A program made the translations under genes and the position numbers. From positions 1 through 63,408 of the forward strand of contig NZ_JBINJF010000026.1 in the NCBI RefSeq assembly GCF_043951865.1: a stretch of 63,408 bases of DNA, in the 5' to 3' direction. Of this stretch, positions 7,304 to 16,590 are shown piece by piece (within the stretch, counting starts at the first letter, position 1; each line of letters starts with the position of its first letter). The notes under the pieces were generated by a model. That model saw only the letters and a list, made by a program, of their open reading frames with translations, ran no database searches and was not told the origin of the DNA. This stretch comes from JAMQKA01 sp043951865. GTDB lineage: Bacteria > Bacteroidota > Rhodothermia > Balneolales > Balneolaceae.

Positions 7304-8746
7304 ATGAAATCCACCGCACCCGAAAGCTTAACAGAAAAAAATAGATCTTTTTCCGACGCCTTTATTAAAGTAATATGGACCCTGTTCCTGGTCTTCCTGG
7401 TTATTACCGCTATTACACTGTTTCGCCCTGTTGAGTGGCGTATTGAGGGCATCATTGTTTTTGATCAGCTAAGCCTGCTTATGAGCACGGTTTTGACCCT
7501 GTTTTGCGGTATCGTACTAAGCTATTCGAGCCGCTATCTTGCGGGCCACGCCAAGCTTTCCCGGTTCTTCATAAACTGCGTGCTGTTTACGATGGCCGGT
7601 TTCCTTATGGTGACTGCGGATCATATTCTGCTGTTTACGGCAGGTTGGCTGGGCATGGGGTTGTGCATGGCCGAACTAATTGGCGGATACACTCATGTTC
7701 TGGAAGGAGCAGCTTCCCGTAAAAACGCCCGCAAGTACTTTTTACTGAGTACATCCCTGCTGGCCGGGGGATTCGGTTTGCTTGCAGTACAGGCTAACAC
7801 GTGGAGTATATCTGCCATAATCAATGCAATCGGAGACGAATCGACCAGTCATTTGACGGTATATATCGCTGTACTGCTGTTAATTGTGGCAGCGTTTATA
7901 CAGTCGGCCTTGTTCCCCTTTCAGCGATGGTTAATGTCGTCGATGACGGCGCCCACCCCGGCTTCGGCCCTTATGCACGCCGGGTTTGTAAACGCCGGGG
8001 CCATTTTGCTTACGCGTACCGCTCCCCTGCTGTTCATCACAGATCTGCTCTGGGTGCTGGTACTGGCCGGGGGTATCGGTGCTTTGGTGGGTAAATTCAG
8101 CAAGTTTGTACAGGCCAATATCAAGCAGAAACTGGCCTGTTCCACCACTGCACAGATGGGATTCATGTTGCTGCAGTGTGGTCTCGGTTTTTTTTCGGCG
8201 GCCATTACCCATCTCATTTTGCACGGATTTTACAAAGCATACCTTTTTCTCTCGTCGGGGAGCAGCGTAAGCCAGGAAACACCCTATGCCACAGAAGAAC
8301 AGCATTGGAGTGGCTGGCAGCTCCCGGTAACCATTGTGAGCGGGCTCGCAGGCGGCGTGCTATTTGCCTATACAACAGGTAAGGGATTACAGCTGAACAG
8401 CGGCTTATTTCTGACGCTCGTCATCGTACTCACGGTGATCCACGGTACGCAGGACCTGCTGAAGCAAACCGGCCTGTCTGCAGGTGCCAAACTCTTGATG
8501 CTCCCCATTGTCATAGTACCAGCTCTTTTGGGATACGCCTTAATCTTTAATGGTATTTCAAGCTTGTTGAGCGGAATGCCGATGGCGGAAATCCCGCTGC
8601 CCATCGCCTCGGATCAGGTAATCATTGGAATCCTTTACCTCGCTACATTTATCACCATCGAATTAAAGTTGTACAGAAAATCCAGACGACTGTACGTGCA
8701 CCTGCTAAATATCTCCCAACCCAAATCCAACACCATACTTCAGTAG
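7304..8746 (+). CDS. dabB: DabB, membrane subunit of the DAB inorganic-carbon pump
   Basis: A 480-residue membrane protein of the NADH dehydrogenase subunit 5/Mrp antiporter family (proton-conducting membrane transporter) with about 13 hydrophobic segments. The signature helix segment FPFQRWLMSSMTAPTPASAL (about 206-225) and HAGFVNAGAIL are typical of NuoL-like proteins. No other complex I genes are present; the next gene, starting directly after the stop, is dabA. In characterised DAB systems DabB couples cation movement to DabA-driven CO2 hydration, trapping bicarbonate in the cytoplasm. The pairing and gene order make this the DAB form rather than an Mrp or Nuo subunit. Confidence 0.9.
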   Translation: MKSTAPESLTEKNRSFSDAFIKVIWTLFLVFLVITAITLFRPVEWRIEGIIVFDQLSLLMSTVLTLFCGIVLSYSSRYLAGHAKLSRFFINCVLFTMAGFLMVTADHILLFTAGWLGMGLCMAELIGGYTHVLEGAASRKNARKYFLLSTSLLAGGFGLLAVQANTWSISAIINAIGDESTSHLTVYIAVLLLIVAAFIQSALFPFQRWLMSSMTAPTPASALMHAGFVNAGAILLTRTAPLLFITDLLWVLVLAGGIGALVGKFSKFVQANIKQKLACSTTAQMGFMLLQCGLGFFSAAITHLILHGFYKAYLFLSSGSSVSQETPYATEEQHWSGWQLPVTIVSGLAGGVLFAYTTGKGLQLNSGLFLTLVIVLTVIHGTQDLLKQTGLSAGAKLLMLPIVIVPALLGYALIFNGISSLLSGMPMAEIPLPIASDQVIIGILYLATFITIELKLYRKSRRLYVHLLNISQPKSNTILQ

Positions 8747-11128
8747 ATGAACGAACAATCCATTACATCCCTCATACAGGAACTCTCGGAGCAACTTGTG
8801 CAAAACTGGCCCCTGTATTCCTTTGTGACCTCTAATCCCTTAAGCGGCCTTGAAGACCTGCATTTTGAGGAAGCGATATCCAATATTCGGGACCATATTT
8901 CGATTAATGGATATCCCTCCGCTTCGGTTTTTAAGCAGGCCTGGAAACGAAATCAGATTAAGCCCGAATTAATTGAAGAACATCTTCTGCAAAAGGACAT
9001 CACCCTTACCGCGGGAGAATCGCTGGAAAGAATGAAGGTGCTTGAAGCCCAACATTCAAACGAGCGGATACTCGATGAGATAGACCGTCACTTGATAAAA
9101 TGGCTTGCGGTGTTTATGGATCAAGGGTCAACGGAATGGAGTATGCCCGATCGTCAACAGGGATTTTACAGGGCGTGGCGTAATATCGCATATCTCGACG
9201 TTTCTCTGCCAAACAGGGGACAGATCAGCATGCTGCCTGAAACCCCTGTGGCAACACTCCAGCACCTTCTCAAAGAATACAATACCGATGCCTGGAAGTG
9301 CATATTCAAACATCACCTGCTGGCGTTACCGGGGTGGACCGGTTATATAGCGTACCGTTCCGGCAACGAAAATGACTGGCAGAATGTGAGCCCGGTTTCC
9401 CTGATCGACTACCTTGCCGTTCGCCTGTCCATTTGCTTTCTGTTTCAGAAGGATATGATGCCGGATGATGAAGTACGCGATGACCAACTGCTAAAAGAAG
9501 AGGATAACCTCAAGGCGGCCTGGCTCAAAGCGATGGAACACACCTACCAGGAGCAGCTGTTTGAAAAGGTCAGCTCACAGCATCTCAATGGGCAGTCCCA
9601 GCACAACCAATCGCCTGATGCCCAGCTTGTATTTTGCATCGATACCCGCTCCGAACGCATCCGACGTGCGGTGGAACAGGCGGGGCCTTACCAAACCTTC
9701 GGGTATGCCGGCTTTTTTGGGATCCCGATGGATTACAAACACCCCGAAAAAAATATCACGAATAAATCTTGTCCGCCGATTTTGGAATCGGCATTTGTGG
9801 CTACTGAAACGACGACCACGGAGTCAAAAGAGAAACTTGAAAGATTCAACTTTTATAATAATCTCAAAAAGACACTACAAAGATTTCGATTTACCCTTAA
9901 AAATAATGTACCGGCCTCATTTGGATATGTCGAATCTGCAGGATTGTTCTACGGCACGGCCCTGCTGTTTAAGACACTTGCACCGGACCTGGTACATCGA
10001 TTTTTTGAACGCATTTCGGCGCATACCGGTCACCCGGAATGGTTCAGCGATGTCTCCTTGTCGTACAAATCACCGGAGAACTCCGTTGCCGAGCCGAACC
10101 TTTCAACCGCAGAAAAGGCGGAAATTGCCCAGTCTGCATTTAGTGCCATGGGGTGGCAAGAATTTGCTCCGCTGGTAGTCTGGGCAGGCCACGGCAGCGA
10201 TACTGCAAACAACCCATTTGGCTCCAGCCTGGACTGCGGGGCTTGTGCCGGCAACAAGGGGCGCCACAATGCACGTGTGATGGCCCAAATCTGCAATGAC
10301 CCCGGCGTACGCAAACTACTGGCAGAAGAGCATGGCATACACATACCCGATGGAACGTGGTTCCTGGCGGCAGAACACAACACCACAACGAATGCTATTG
10401 AACTGTTTGATCAGCAAGTGCCTGAGCATGTTCGGGCACAAATTACCGATTTGAAAAAAAACCTGTCCACGGCTCAAGATTACGCAAATATGGAACAGTT
10501 TAATATGATTTCGGCAGATCCCCAGGATGTCAAAAGAGAAGCGGGTCGCCGAGCGGCAGACTGGGCGGAAACCAGGCCGGAATGGGGACTGGCCGGCAAT
10601 GCCTCATTTATCATTGGTCCACGCGAGATGACCTCCAACCTCAATCTTGAAGCCCGCAGCTTCCTACACTCTTATAACTGGAGAAAGGATACGGATGGCG
10701 AGCAGCTGGCTGGCATTTTACAAGGCCCCATGGTCGTGACCCAGTGGATCAACAACCACTACTATTTTTCCACGGTGGATAATGACCATTTTGGTGGTGG
10801 CAGTAAAGTGACCCAAAATGTGACAGGAAAATATGGCGTGGTACAGGGAAATGGCGGAGATCTCAGGCCTGGATTACCGCAAGAGTCGTTGCAGGTGGAT
10901 GACTTCCAGCTGCAACATTTTCCGCTCCGCCTAACAGTGCTTGTCCATGCACCCAAAGAATGGGTAGAATCCATTCTTCGTGAGCATCGCAACTCGCTGG
11001 GTAACCTGGTAGAGCATGAGTGGATATACCTCACTGTCATCGACCCGAAAGCAGGTAATACCATTTCTTATATCGGGCAAGAAAAGCAGGAGGTGGCCGC
11101 GAAAGATGAAGTCACTGTGCCCGGATAA
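8747..11128 (+). CDS. dabA: DabA, zinc-containing carbonic-anhydrase-like subunit (DUF2309/UPF0753)
   Basis: A 793-residue peripheral membrane protein of the DUF2309 family. It carries the beta-carbonic-anhydrase-like zinc ligands: Cys297 and Asp299 in VFCIDTRSER, His482 in VVWAGHGSDT and Cys497 in SLDCGACAG. These correspond to Cys351, Asp353, His524 and Cys539 described for Halothiobacillus neapolitanus DabA, with the same 15-residue His-Cys spacing. It starts immediately after the dabB stop, so the two are co-translated. The pair should take up CO2 energetically and deliver bicarbonate. No Rubisco or carboxysome gene is in the window, so it may feed anaplerotic carboxylases, as proposed for heterotrophs. 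Confidence 0.93.
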   Translation: MNEQSITSLIQELSEQLVQNWPLYSFVTSNPLSGLEDLHFEEAISNIRDHISINGYPSASVFKQAWKRNQIKPELIEEHLLQKDITLTAGESLERMKVLEAQHSNERILDEIDRHLIKWLAVFMDQGSTEWSMPDRQQGFYRAWRNIAYLDVSLPNRGQISMLPETPVATLQHLLKEYNTDAWKCIFKHHLLALPGWTGYIAYRSGNENDWQNVSPVSLIDYLAVRLSICFLFQKDMMPDDEVRDDQLLKEEDNLKAAWLKAMEHTYQEQLFEKVSSQHLNGQSQHNQSPDAQLVFCIDTRSERIRRAVEQAGPYQTFGYAGFFGIPMDYKHPEKNITNKSCPPILESAFVATETTTTESKEKLERFNFYNNLKKTLQRFRFTLKNNVPASFGYVESAGLFYGTALLFKTLAPDLVHRFFERISAHTGHPEWFSDVSLSYKSPENSVAEPNLSTAEKAEIAQSAFSAMGWQEFAPLVVWAGHGSDTANNPFGSSLDCGACAGNKGRHNARVMAQICNDPGVRKLLAEEHGIHIPDGTWFLAAEHNTTTNAIELFDQQVPEHVRAQITDLKKNLSTAQDYANMEQFNMISADPQDVKREAGRRAADWAETRPEWGLAGNASFIIGPREMTSNLNLEARSFLHSYNWRKDTDGEQLAGILQGPMVVTQWINNHYYFSTVDNDHFGGGSKVTQNVTGKYGVVQGNGGDLRPGLPQESLQVDDFQLQHFPLRLTVLVHAPKEWVESILREHRNSLGNLVEHEWIYLTVIDPKAGNTISYIGQEKQEVAAKDEVTVPG

Positions 11129-11176
11129 TCTGTTCCTGGCAATCTGAATCCTTAGGATAGTGATAGTGAAGAAGCC

Positions 11177-11356
11177 CTAAAAGAAAAGACCCACTCCGGC
11201 CGCAGGCGCGGGAGCCGTTGAGATGCGACCTGTCGCCTCTGTACTGGATCTTGTTTTGGCTTCCTTGTCCCATTCAAGTCCGGGAAGCGGGTGCATTTTT
11301 GTCGCCCGCATCTTGCCAGACCCGAAAATATTCCTGCTGGGATTTGGTGCTTTCAC
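11177..11356 (-). other. Small open frame in the dabA-exchanger gap, possible relic
   Basis: The 420-base gap 11129-11548 has no clear gene. Its GC-richer part holds a minus-strand frame from a GTG at 11356 (or ATG at 11311) to a TAG, 59 or 44 residues. The product is basic then Ala/Pro/Thr-rich, with KMHPLPGLEWDKEAKTRSS and ending AAGVGLFF. No family is recognised, no ribosome binding site is clear, and it may be the tail of a decayed gene or a non-coding repeat. Confidence 0.2.
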
Positions 11357-11548
11357 CGGTTTATGCGACGTCCTTGGGATTCATAATTCTTTGTTCTTCA
11401 TTCTCAATTTCCGGCCGGTGATTTTTCATTTTGTTTATACAATAAAGAACACTCCTTGCCTGGAACAAGCGTTCATGATTTCTTCATAGAAGCACTGATT
11501 TTTTGTTACCCTCCTCGAACCAGGTTATATATAAAATAATCGGCATTA

Positions 11549-12625
11549 CTACCCTGTGTTATCTTTTCCGCTAACCTCCCGTATAGCTATCACGAGCAGG
11601 GTGACCGAAGATATCGGGATTACAAAACAGAGCATGGCAGTACTAAACGTCGGCAAGATCTCGTGTTGGGTCGCAGCCAGCACCAGGTACAAGGTATAGG
11701 CCACGTAGTACCCTGCTAATAAAGCTCCCTCCCACCTGTTGATTACTCCACCTGTGAAAAAGACGGGAAGACAGGCAAAAGCAACGGCAATCATGACCGG
11801 GATATCAAAACGGAAGATCCCTTCGGACACTTCGATACCGGCAGGTGCAAATATACCTGCAAGGCCCAGCACGCCGACAATGTTGAATATGTTGCTTCCC
11901 ACAACATTGCCAACGGCTATATCTCGTTCGCCTCGAACAGCTGCAATCAAAGAGGTTACCACTTCGGGCAGTGAGGTACCAGCGGCAACTATGGTCAGGC
12001 CGATGACCACTTCGCTGACTCCCAAGTACTGGGCAAACGATATGGCGCCATTGACAAGCCAGCGCGAGCCGATTACCAAAAGGATGAGACCCCCTCCCAC
12101 ATAGAACACATCACGAACCCAGTTTACGTTGGCATTATCTCCGTCAGTACTTCTTTTATCAGTAGCTAAATTCGTCTTGTAGGCTTTTCGGCCCTGGTAA
12201 ATTAAAAAAGCGATGTACAGGCAAAGTCCTGCCAGCAGCAGTCCGCCGTCTACTTGACCAATATTTCGATCCAAAGCAGCCAGCAGAATCACGACCGACA
12301 GGGCAATCATCAGGGGAACATCCAGCCGAATCAATTGCTGCGAAACACGCAAGGGCACGATCATTGCCGAAAGGCCCAGGATAAAGAGCACGTTGAAGAT
12401 ATTACTTCCAACCACATTCCCGAGCGCAATGTCGCCTTGTCCCGACAGCGCGGATTTTATACTGACGGCAAGTTCTGGAGAGCTGGTACCGAATGCCACT
12501 ACCGTTAAGCCAATTATCAGGGGGGAAATACCCACGACGGCAGCCATTCGGGAGGCCCCGCGCACTAACATTTCTGCACCGATGATTAGGAAAGCCAAAC
12601 CGGCAAGAAAAAGAATGACAATCAT
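11549..12625 (-). CDS. Calcium/sodium antiporter (CaCA family, YrbG-like)
   Basis: A 358-residue inner-membrane exchanger with about 10 helices and the two inverted alpha-repeats of the cation/Ca2+ superfamily. Alpha-1 reads GTSSPELAVS then GNVVGSNIFNVLFILG (about 46-84); alpha-2 reads AGTSLPEVVTS then GNVVGSNIFNIVGVLG (about 210-250). The acidic residues of GTSSPE and GTSLPE bind the cation. Likely exports Ca2+ in exchange for Na+ or K+. A stand-alone gene, divergent from the CNNM-type gene at 12838; both concern cation homeostasis. Confidence 0.92.
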   Translation of the reverse strand: MIVILFLAGLAFLIIGAEMLVRGASRMAAVVGISPLIIGLTVVAFGTSSPELAVSIKSALSGQGDIALGNVVGSNIFNVLFILGLSAMIVPLRVSQQLIRLDVPLMIALSVVILLAALDRNIGQVDGGLLLAGLCLYIAFLIYQGRKAYKTNLATDKRSTDGDNANVNWVRDVFYVGGGLILLVIGSRWLVNGAISFAQYLGVSEVVIGLTIVAAGTSLPEVVTSLIAAVRGERDIAVGNVVGSNIFNIVGVLGLAGIFAPAGIEVSEGIFRFDIPVMIAVAFACLPVFFTGGVINRWEGALLAGYYVAYTLYLVLAATQHEILPTFSTAMLCFVIPISSVTLLVIAIREVSGKDNTG

Positions 12626-12837
12626 TTAAGATCTATTGTTAATATCTCCAGGTGATCATCCCAAATACTTTTTTGGTCGGCCCGGGAAAAGTTTTGATGA
12701 CAGTGGTACAAAATACACTCATGGAATGGAAGATGGCAAGACAACTATTTAATCCACGAAAACCAGTTACGATAATATCCATTGACCATAATTGTTAACA
12801 CCACAAACGGCAATCAGGAAATTACATAACATATTGT

Positions 12838-13890
12838 ATGGAATTATTTTTGCGGTTATCAGGCGGTGTTATCCTTCTGCTATTAAATGCATTTTATGTT
12901 GCTGCTGAATTTGCGCTAACCCGTCTGAGGCAATACGACCGTAGCGAGCTGGGTGACAACAGCGGCCTGAAGCGTGCCTGGGAAATGACCAGGACGCTGG
13001 AAATATACCTTACTTCTTGTCAAATCGGGATTACCACAACCAGTATTTTGCTGGGTGTTATTGCCGAGCCTGCGGTAACGGAATTAATTGAGCTGCTGAT
13101 GCCGGCCATAACGATCGGTCCCGTTTCATCACATACAATCTCCATCATACTGTCCGTCTCTATCATAAATCTCGTTCACACCATCTGGGGTGAACAGGCT
13201 CCGACCTACCTGGGGGTGGAGCGTGCGAAAACAGTAGCCCGATATTCTGCATATCCTCTCTACTGGTGGACATACGCCATTTACCCGCTGCTGATATTCG
13301 GCGACCGCGTTACCAAGGCCACTCTCAAGCTATTTGGCATTGAAATGGAACGAACCTGGATTAAGGAGGAATCCTCTCCTGGTTCGGGTGATATCCGCTC
13401 TGAAATGATCAATCTTCTTAAAACAGGGGGTGTTTCCAGCGACCGCAGAGAGGAGGTAATAAACGCCTTAAATATTGATAATTTGACAGTAAAAGACATT
13501 ATGATTCCGCGGGATGAAATTATAAGCCTGAGTACAGAAAATTCATTTCAGGAAAACCTGGATATTATGCGCGGTCATATGCACGCTCGCTATCCCCTTG
13601 TTGGCGAAACTGTTGATGACTTTAAAGGTATTTTATACACCCCGCAGATAGCGGCCAACAGTAAGGAGTTAATCGCAAACGATAAGGAACTCGACGATTT
13701 TGACTGGCCAAAGATGATTGTTTCACAGGATATGGCGGTCAGTGAATTGATAGACCATTTCCAGCAAGAGCATCATGAGCTGGCACTGGTAAAAGCAGAT
13801 AATCAAATTACAGGTCTTGTAACCCTGACCGATGCTATGGAAACGATTATCGGCAGTGCCGAAGATCCACTGGACTTAATGGAGAACTGA
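12838..13890 (+). CDS. CNNM/CorC-type membrane protein with CBS domains (DUF21)
   Basis: A 350-residue protein of the hemolysin-C/CNNM family. Residues about 1-185 form the DUF21 domain with 3-4 helices (NAFYVAAEFALTRLR, TSCQIGITTTSILLG, then HTIWGEQAPTYLGVERA). Residues about 205-340 form a CBS pair (VKDIMIPRDEIISLS and MAVSELIDHFQQEHHELALV). The C-terminal CorC/HlyC transporter-associated domain found in longer members is missing. Family members are linked to Mg2+ or Co2+ efflux and Na+ exchange; hemolysin is a legacy name. A stem-loop follows the stop at once. Confidence 0.9.
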   Translation: MELFLRLSGGVILLLLNAFYVAAEFALTRLRQYDRSELGDNSGLKRAWEMTRTLEIYLTSCQIGITTTSILLGVIAEPAVTELIELLMPAITIGPVSSHTISIILSVSIINLVHTIWGEQAPTYLGVERAKTVARYSAYPLYWWTYAIYPLLIFGDRVTKATLKLFGIEMERTWIKEESSPGSGDIRSEMINLLKTGGVSSDRREEVINALNIDNLTVKDIMIPRDEIISLSTENSFQENLDIMRGHMHARYPLVGETVDDFKGILYTPQIAANSKELIANDKELDDFDWPKMIVSQDMAVSELIDHFQQEHHELALVKADNQITGLVTLTDAMETIIGSAEDPLDLMEN

Positions 13891-13914
13891 CGCTTTCAGC
13901 AGCTGTTGGAAGCG
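13891..13914 (+). terminator. Stem-loop directly after the CNNM gene
   Basis: CGCTTTCAGCAG followed by CTGTTGGAAGCG can pair over its full length with two G-U pairs, starting at the base after the stop codon. There is no T-run after it, so it is a weak intrinsic terminator or a 3' RNA-stabilising hairpin. Confidence 0.4.
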
Positions 13915-13931
13915 ATAATACTAGAATGGGG

Positions 13932-13960
13932 TGTTCATTTTTTGGTCGTACAAAATGAAC
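13932..13960. repeat. Fragment of the dispersed repeat family
   Basis: GTTCATTTTTTG-GTCGTA-CAAAATGAAC reproduces the self-complementary left end of the repeats at 4401 and 63167. The sequence after it does not match the rest of the element, so this is a truncated copy. The surrounding gap 13915-14135 shows no gene. Confidence 0.5.
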
Positions 13961-14135
13961 AAGGAAAGAATAATGAAGAAGTCCCAACAGGAAATAAACT
14001 GATTCTCATAATAGAGGTATTTCCCTTGGCTTGATCCAAAAGAAACACTTCTTGCTTTGGAGAAAGCTTTTCTGCCTTTTTGAGAAGCCCCAGATGATCA
14101 ATCTCAGGTAGGTTTTCGGACAGCCTCAAAGCCTT

Positions 14136-14615
14136 CTATGAACTTACTTGATTCTCATGAACTGTTTCAGCGATGGCAATTCCCGCAAATAGAATGATAA
14201 GATCTTTAATTAAATATTGCCCCTCTGGGCTTGGGACAAAAGGGATCTGTACAAAGCATACGTCAGGGTGTATGAAAAAGGCTAAAATTGTCCCTGGTAT
14301 TCTGATAAATTGCAAAATAATGGAATACTTAACCCATGGCTTAAAAATCAAAGTAATACCAATAGCGACTTCCCACCAGCCTAACATAGGAAGAACGGTT
14401 TCTGGTGGAAAAAAATAAATTGTATGGGCCAGAAGCGAAGTTGCTGTCTTTGCTCCAAAAGGTTTGAGAAGTCCAAACCATATAAAGATTAATCCCAAAG
14501 AAAGGCGATGTGCATCATGCCCATATTTAAAAGTACTGACTATTTTTTTGCTGATGTTATTAATTCGGTTCATCTGGTATTTTTTTAAAATTTGGGTAAG
14601 ACTTTGTTTATTCAA
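14136..14615 (-). CDS. DoxX/DUF417-like small membrane protein
   Basis: A 159-residue protein with four hydrophobic segments (about 40-55, 68-92, 98-115 and 132-150), as in the DoxX/YkgB-like superfamily. HRLSLGLIFIWFGLLKPFG and PMLGWWEVAIGITLI fit that family well. Role unknown; members occur in redox or stress contexts. No operon partner; it stands alone in a gene-poor stretch. An ATG farther in (MNRINN) is a possible alternative start. Confidence 0.75.
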   Translation of the reverse strand: MNKQSLTQILKKYQMNRINNISKKIVSTFKYGHDAHRLSLGLIFIWFGLLKPFGAKTATSLLAHTIYFFPPETVLPMLGWWEVAIGITLIFKPWVKYSIILQFIRIPGTILAFFIHPDVCFVQIPFVPSPEGQYLIKDLIILFAGIAIAETVHENQVSS

Positions 14616-15223
14616 TAATAATCGCCTGGTTAACAGAGTGCCAGATACGTTTCCAGATTTCGAAAATAAGCAAGCTTTAAACCACTTGATCCGGGAAACC
14701 CGTCAGTTGCAGAAAATCCTCAGATGCCTTTTCTCTCAAGTGAATATGCATCCAAAAACAAAAAAATATCACATATCAGTGTGAATCATCGGGTTGAAGA
14801 GAAATCCGACCGGAAGGATTCGACCCTCATCTTCAGACCAAAGCCATAAACAGCAGGCAAATATAAAACGAGTGCCCGATTTTAGTATTAACGCAGCCCA
14901 AATGCAGAACTGCCTGAAGACATTGAAAACGACTCATACAGCTATTTATCTCCTGATCGTTATCCTGCATCCACTTATATTTTTCAAACTGAATATTCTT
15001 TACTCTAACCGGTGCAACCTTGACGATCTCCATAGATCTGCTTAAGACTACTGAATTGATGGAAATCCGGTTATAGAAAGCCATGACAAGCTGCACATCC
15101 TTTCGGATAAAAAGGATATGGCTGAAATCAGGCAGCTTCTTAAATAAAAGGAGTATCAAGCGCCATAAGTATGATAGAAATTAGAGTACGCATTCTTTCT
15201 CCGAGTTCCTATATTTATAAAGT
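14616..15223. other. Gap without a recognisable gene
   Basis: About 600 bases with only short, uncharacteristic frames on both strands and no domain, repeat or RNA that I can name. Codon usage is poor in all frames. Probably decayed coding sequence: a minus-strand frame of 108 codons at 14833-15159 has no family resemblance. Confidence 0.4.
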
Positions 15224-15601
15224 ATGCATGCCTTTATAAAAATATTTCTGCTGGTTTTTGCCATTCATTCTCCCCTTAATGCAATGGGAGAACTCCCTTC
15301 GAGATACCTGGATAATCGATCCGAAATACAACCCGGGGAAACGGATCATACCCCGTTTGAGTATCCTTCTGCTCAACCTGATTTCTATGCGATTCATCCA
15401 CAGGCAGAAGGTTCGGTTCAAATAACAAACAGAGTTCCTCAATCACAATCTTCTACCGAGCGAGAATATAATCTGTTTAGAGGCTCTGCTCCCGAACCGG
15501 TAACAGAACAATGGGTAACATGCTGTATCAGGGATGGAAGCTTAATTGAAACAGGGCTCACGCCAGGCAAGCTTCTATATCCCTTCCATTTCTTTTTGTA
15601 A
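15224..15601 (+). CDS. Putative secreted protein, unknown
   Basis: A 125-codon frame starting at ATG. Residues 1-20 look like a signal peptide (MHAFIKIFLLVFAIHSPLNA) with cleavage after LNA. The mature part is polar, Pro/Ser/Glu-rich, with one Cys-Cys pair (WVTCCIRDG) near the end and a hydrophobic tail. No family is recognised. It lies in decayed DNA, so it may be a truncated remnant; the next small ORF on the same strand follows after 92 bases. Confidence 0.4.
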   Translation: MHAFIKIFLLVFAIHSPLNAMGELPSRYLDNRSEIQPGETDHTPFEYPSAQPDFYAIHPQAEGSVQITNRVPQSQSSTEREYNLFRGSAPEPVTEQWVTCCIRDGSLIETGLTPGKLLYPFHFFL

Positions 15602-15693
15602 TTCCACTGGCTGAACATTCAACCATTATTAGGCCAGAATTATACCCATATGCTCATTTTGGGTATGGTATATCAATTACAAAAAATATCACC

Positions 15694-15801
15694 ATGGATA
15701 TCGATTTAACTTCAGTTATTATCAGTATTATTGCCTTGTTGATTTTTGCAATTCCCATTGCTATTGATCAATGGAAGAAGAAATCAAAGGGTGAAAAATA
15801 A
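15694..15801 (+). CDS. 35-residue single-span membrane peptide
   Basis: An ATG-to-TAA frame of 35 codons: a short acidic start (MDIDL), one continuous hydrophobic helix of about 20 residues (VIISIIALLIFAIPIAI), then a very basic tail (QWKKKSKGEK). This N-out or N-in single-span layout is typical of small regulatory membrane proteins. A strong intrinsic terminator begins 15 bases after the stop, supporting a real transcript. No Shine-Dalgarno is seen, which is normal in Bacteroidota-like genomes. Function unknown. Confidence 0.55.
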   Translation: MDIDLTSVIISIIALLIFAIPIAIDQWKKKSKGEK

Positions 15802-15816
15802 GTGGCACCTCTAATA

Positions 15817-15850
15817 AGTAGTAGCCTCAAAAACAGGGGCTACTACTTTT
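15817..15850 (+). terminator. Strong Rho-independent terminator
   Basis: Perfect 10-bp stem AGTAGTAGCC/GGCTACTACT with an 11-base loop, followed by TTTTCTTTC. It ends the transcript carrying the 35-residue membrane peptide. Confidence 0.85.
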
Positions 15851-16078
15851 TCTTTCGTTACATTAAAGGCAACTTTGCAACTTGTTTATCGATCTGATCC
15901 GTTATTTTCAGGTAAAATAGTTACAGCTGCGGTATAATAAGTACCTGTTGAGAGGAAATAAGTAGGTATTTGGTGTACATTTTGATACCCATGTGTTTGA
16001 ACAGTGTTGAGAAAAGAGGTGCTTTCACTCTATAGGTATGGTTTTGAGGCATTAATGGCTGAATAAATGCAGTACCTT

Positions 16079-16364
16079 CTGTAGCACCAGCTTGTAATTT
16101 ATCGGAAGATAGGCAGGAGGGGAAATAGAATGTGCCCGCCAAAAATGACGGGCACCATTATTTAAAAGCACGCCCGGGAGTATGTGAACGCTTAACCTTT
16201 TGGCCAGGACAAACTGATATATGACCTTATGATTCATAGAGGTTTATTTTAAGAGGTCATGTTACCTCATCTGTACCAACACATAGGAAAGCTGTGAAAG
16301 TGTTTCATTAAAAATAGTTGTCTTCTGACCTGTAATTTTACATCTGATCTATCTGTGCGTGAAA
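16079..16364. repeat. Direct repeat, left copy, with tRNA-Arg remnant
   Basis: Bases 16169-16364 recur at 30269-30463 with only about six differences, in the same orientation. The copy also carries a hairpin (GTGCCCGCC and its complement, 16132-16155) that matches the terminator behind the fuller tRNA-Arg at 21847. A block TGTAGCACCAGC (16080) is shared with the right copy further out. Together the copies bracket a 14-kb segment with a sensor kinase, a toxin-antitoxin pair and metal efflux. No integrase is visible. Bases 16365-16590 and 15851-16078 show no gene. Confidence 0.85.
16169..16217 (-). pseudogene. Broken tRNA-Arg copy (left)
   Basis: On the minus strand, CAGTTTG, CCAAAAGGTTA and CGGGCGT align in order with the D-loop, anticodon 3' side and acceptor 3' end of the tRNA-Arg at 21847-21920. 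About 15 bases around the anticodon 5' arm are missing and the T-arm is altered. The 5' acceptor half is lost, and the sequence jumps to what is the upstream flank of the intact gene. Not functional. Confidence 0.7.
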
Positions 16365-16590
16365 GATTAATAAATTACCAATATTCCCTTATCCTCTTAT
16401 TATTGTGTTGTAGCTCGGAACAATCCACCACCTTTGCCTATATATATGCTAACGAGCTATCCTTTTATTTCAGGCACAATCACCTATATCATTTATTAAT
16501 TTTTTTTAATATTCTAAACTAGTTAGGGATCTGCGAAAAATTAAGGTGTTCCTCATTTAAAAACATGAAGGGCTGGGGAAAATTATTGAG

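Noticed and set aside
14833..15159. Minus-strand frame of 108 codons in the gene-poor stretch
   Set aside because: No start context, no family match, and odd composition; treated as decayed or random sequence.
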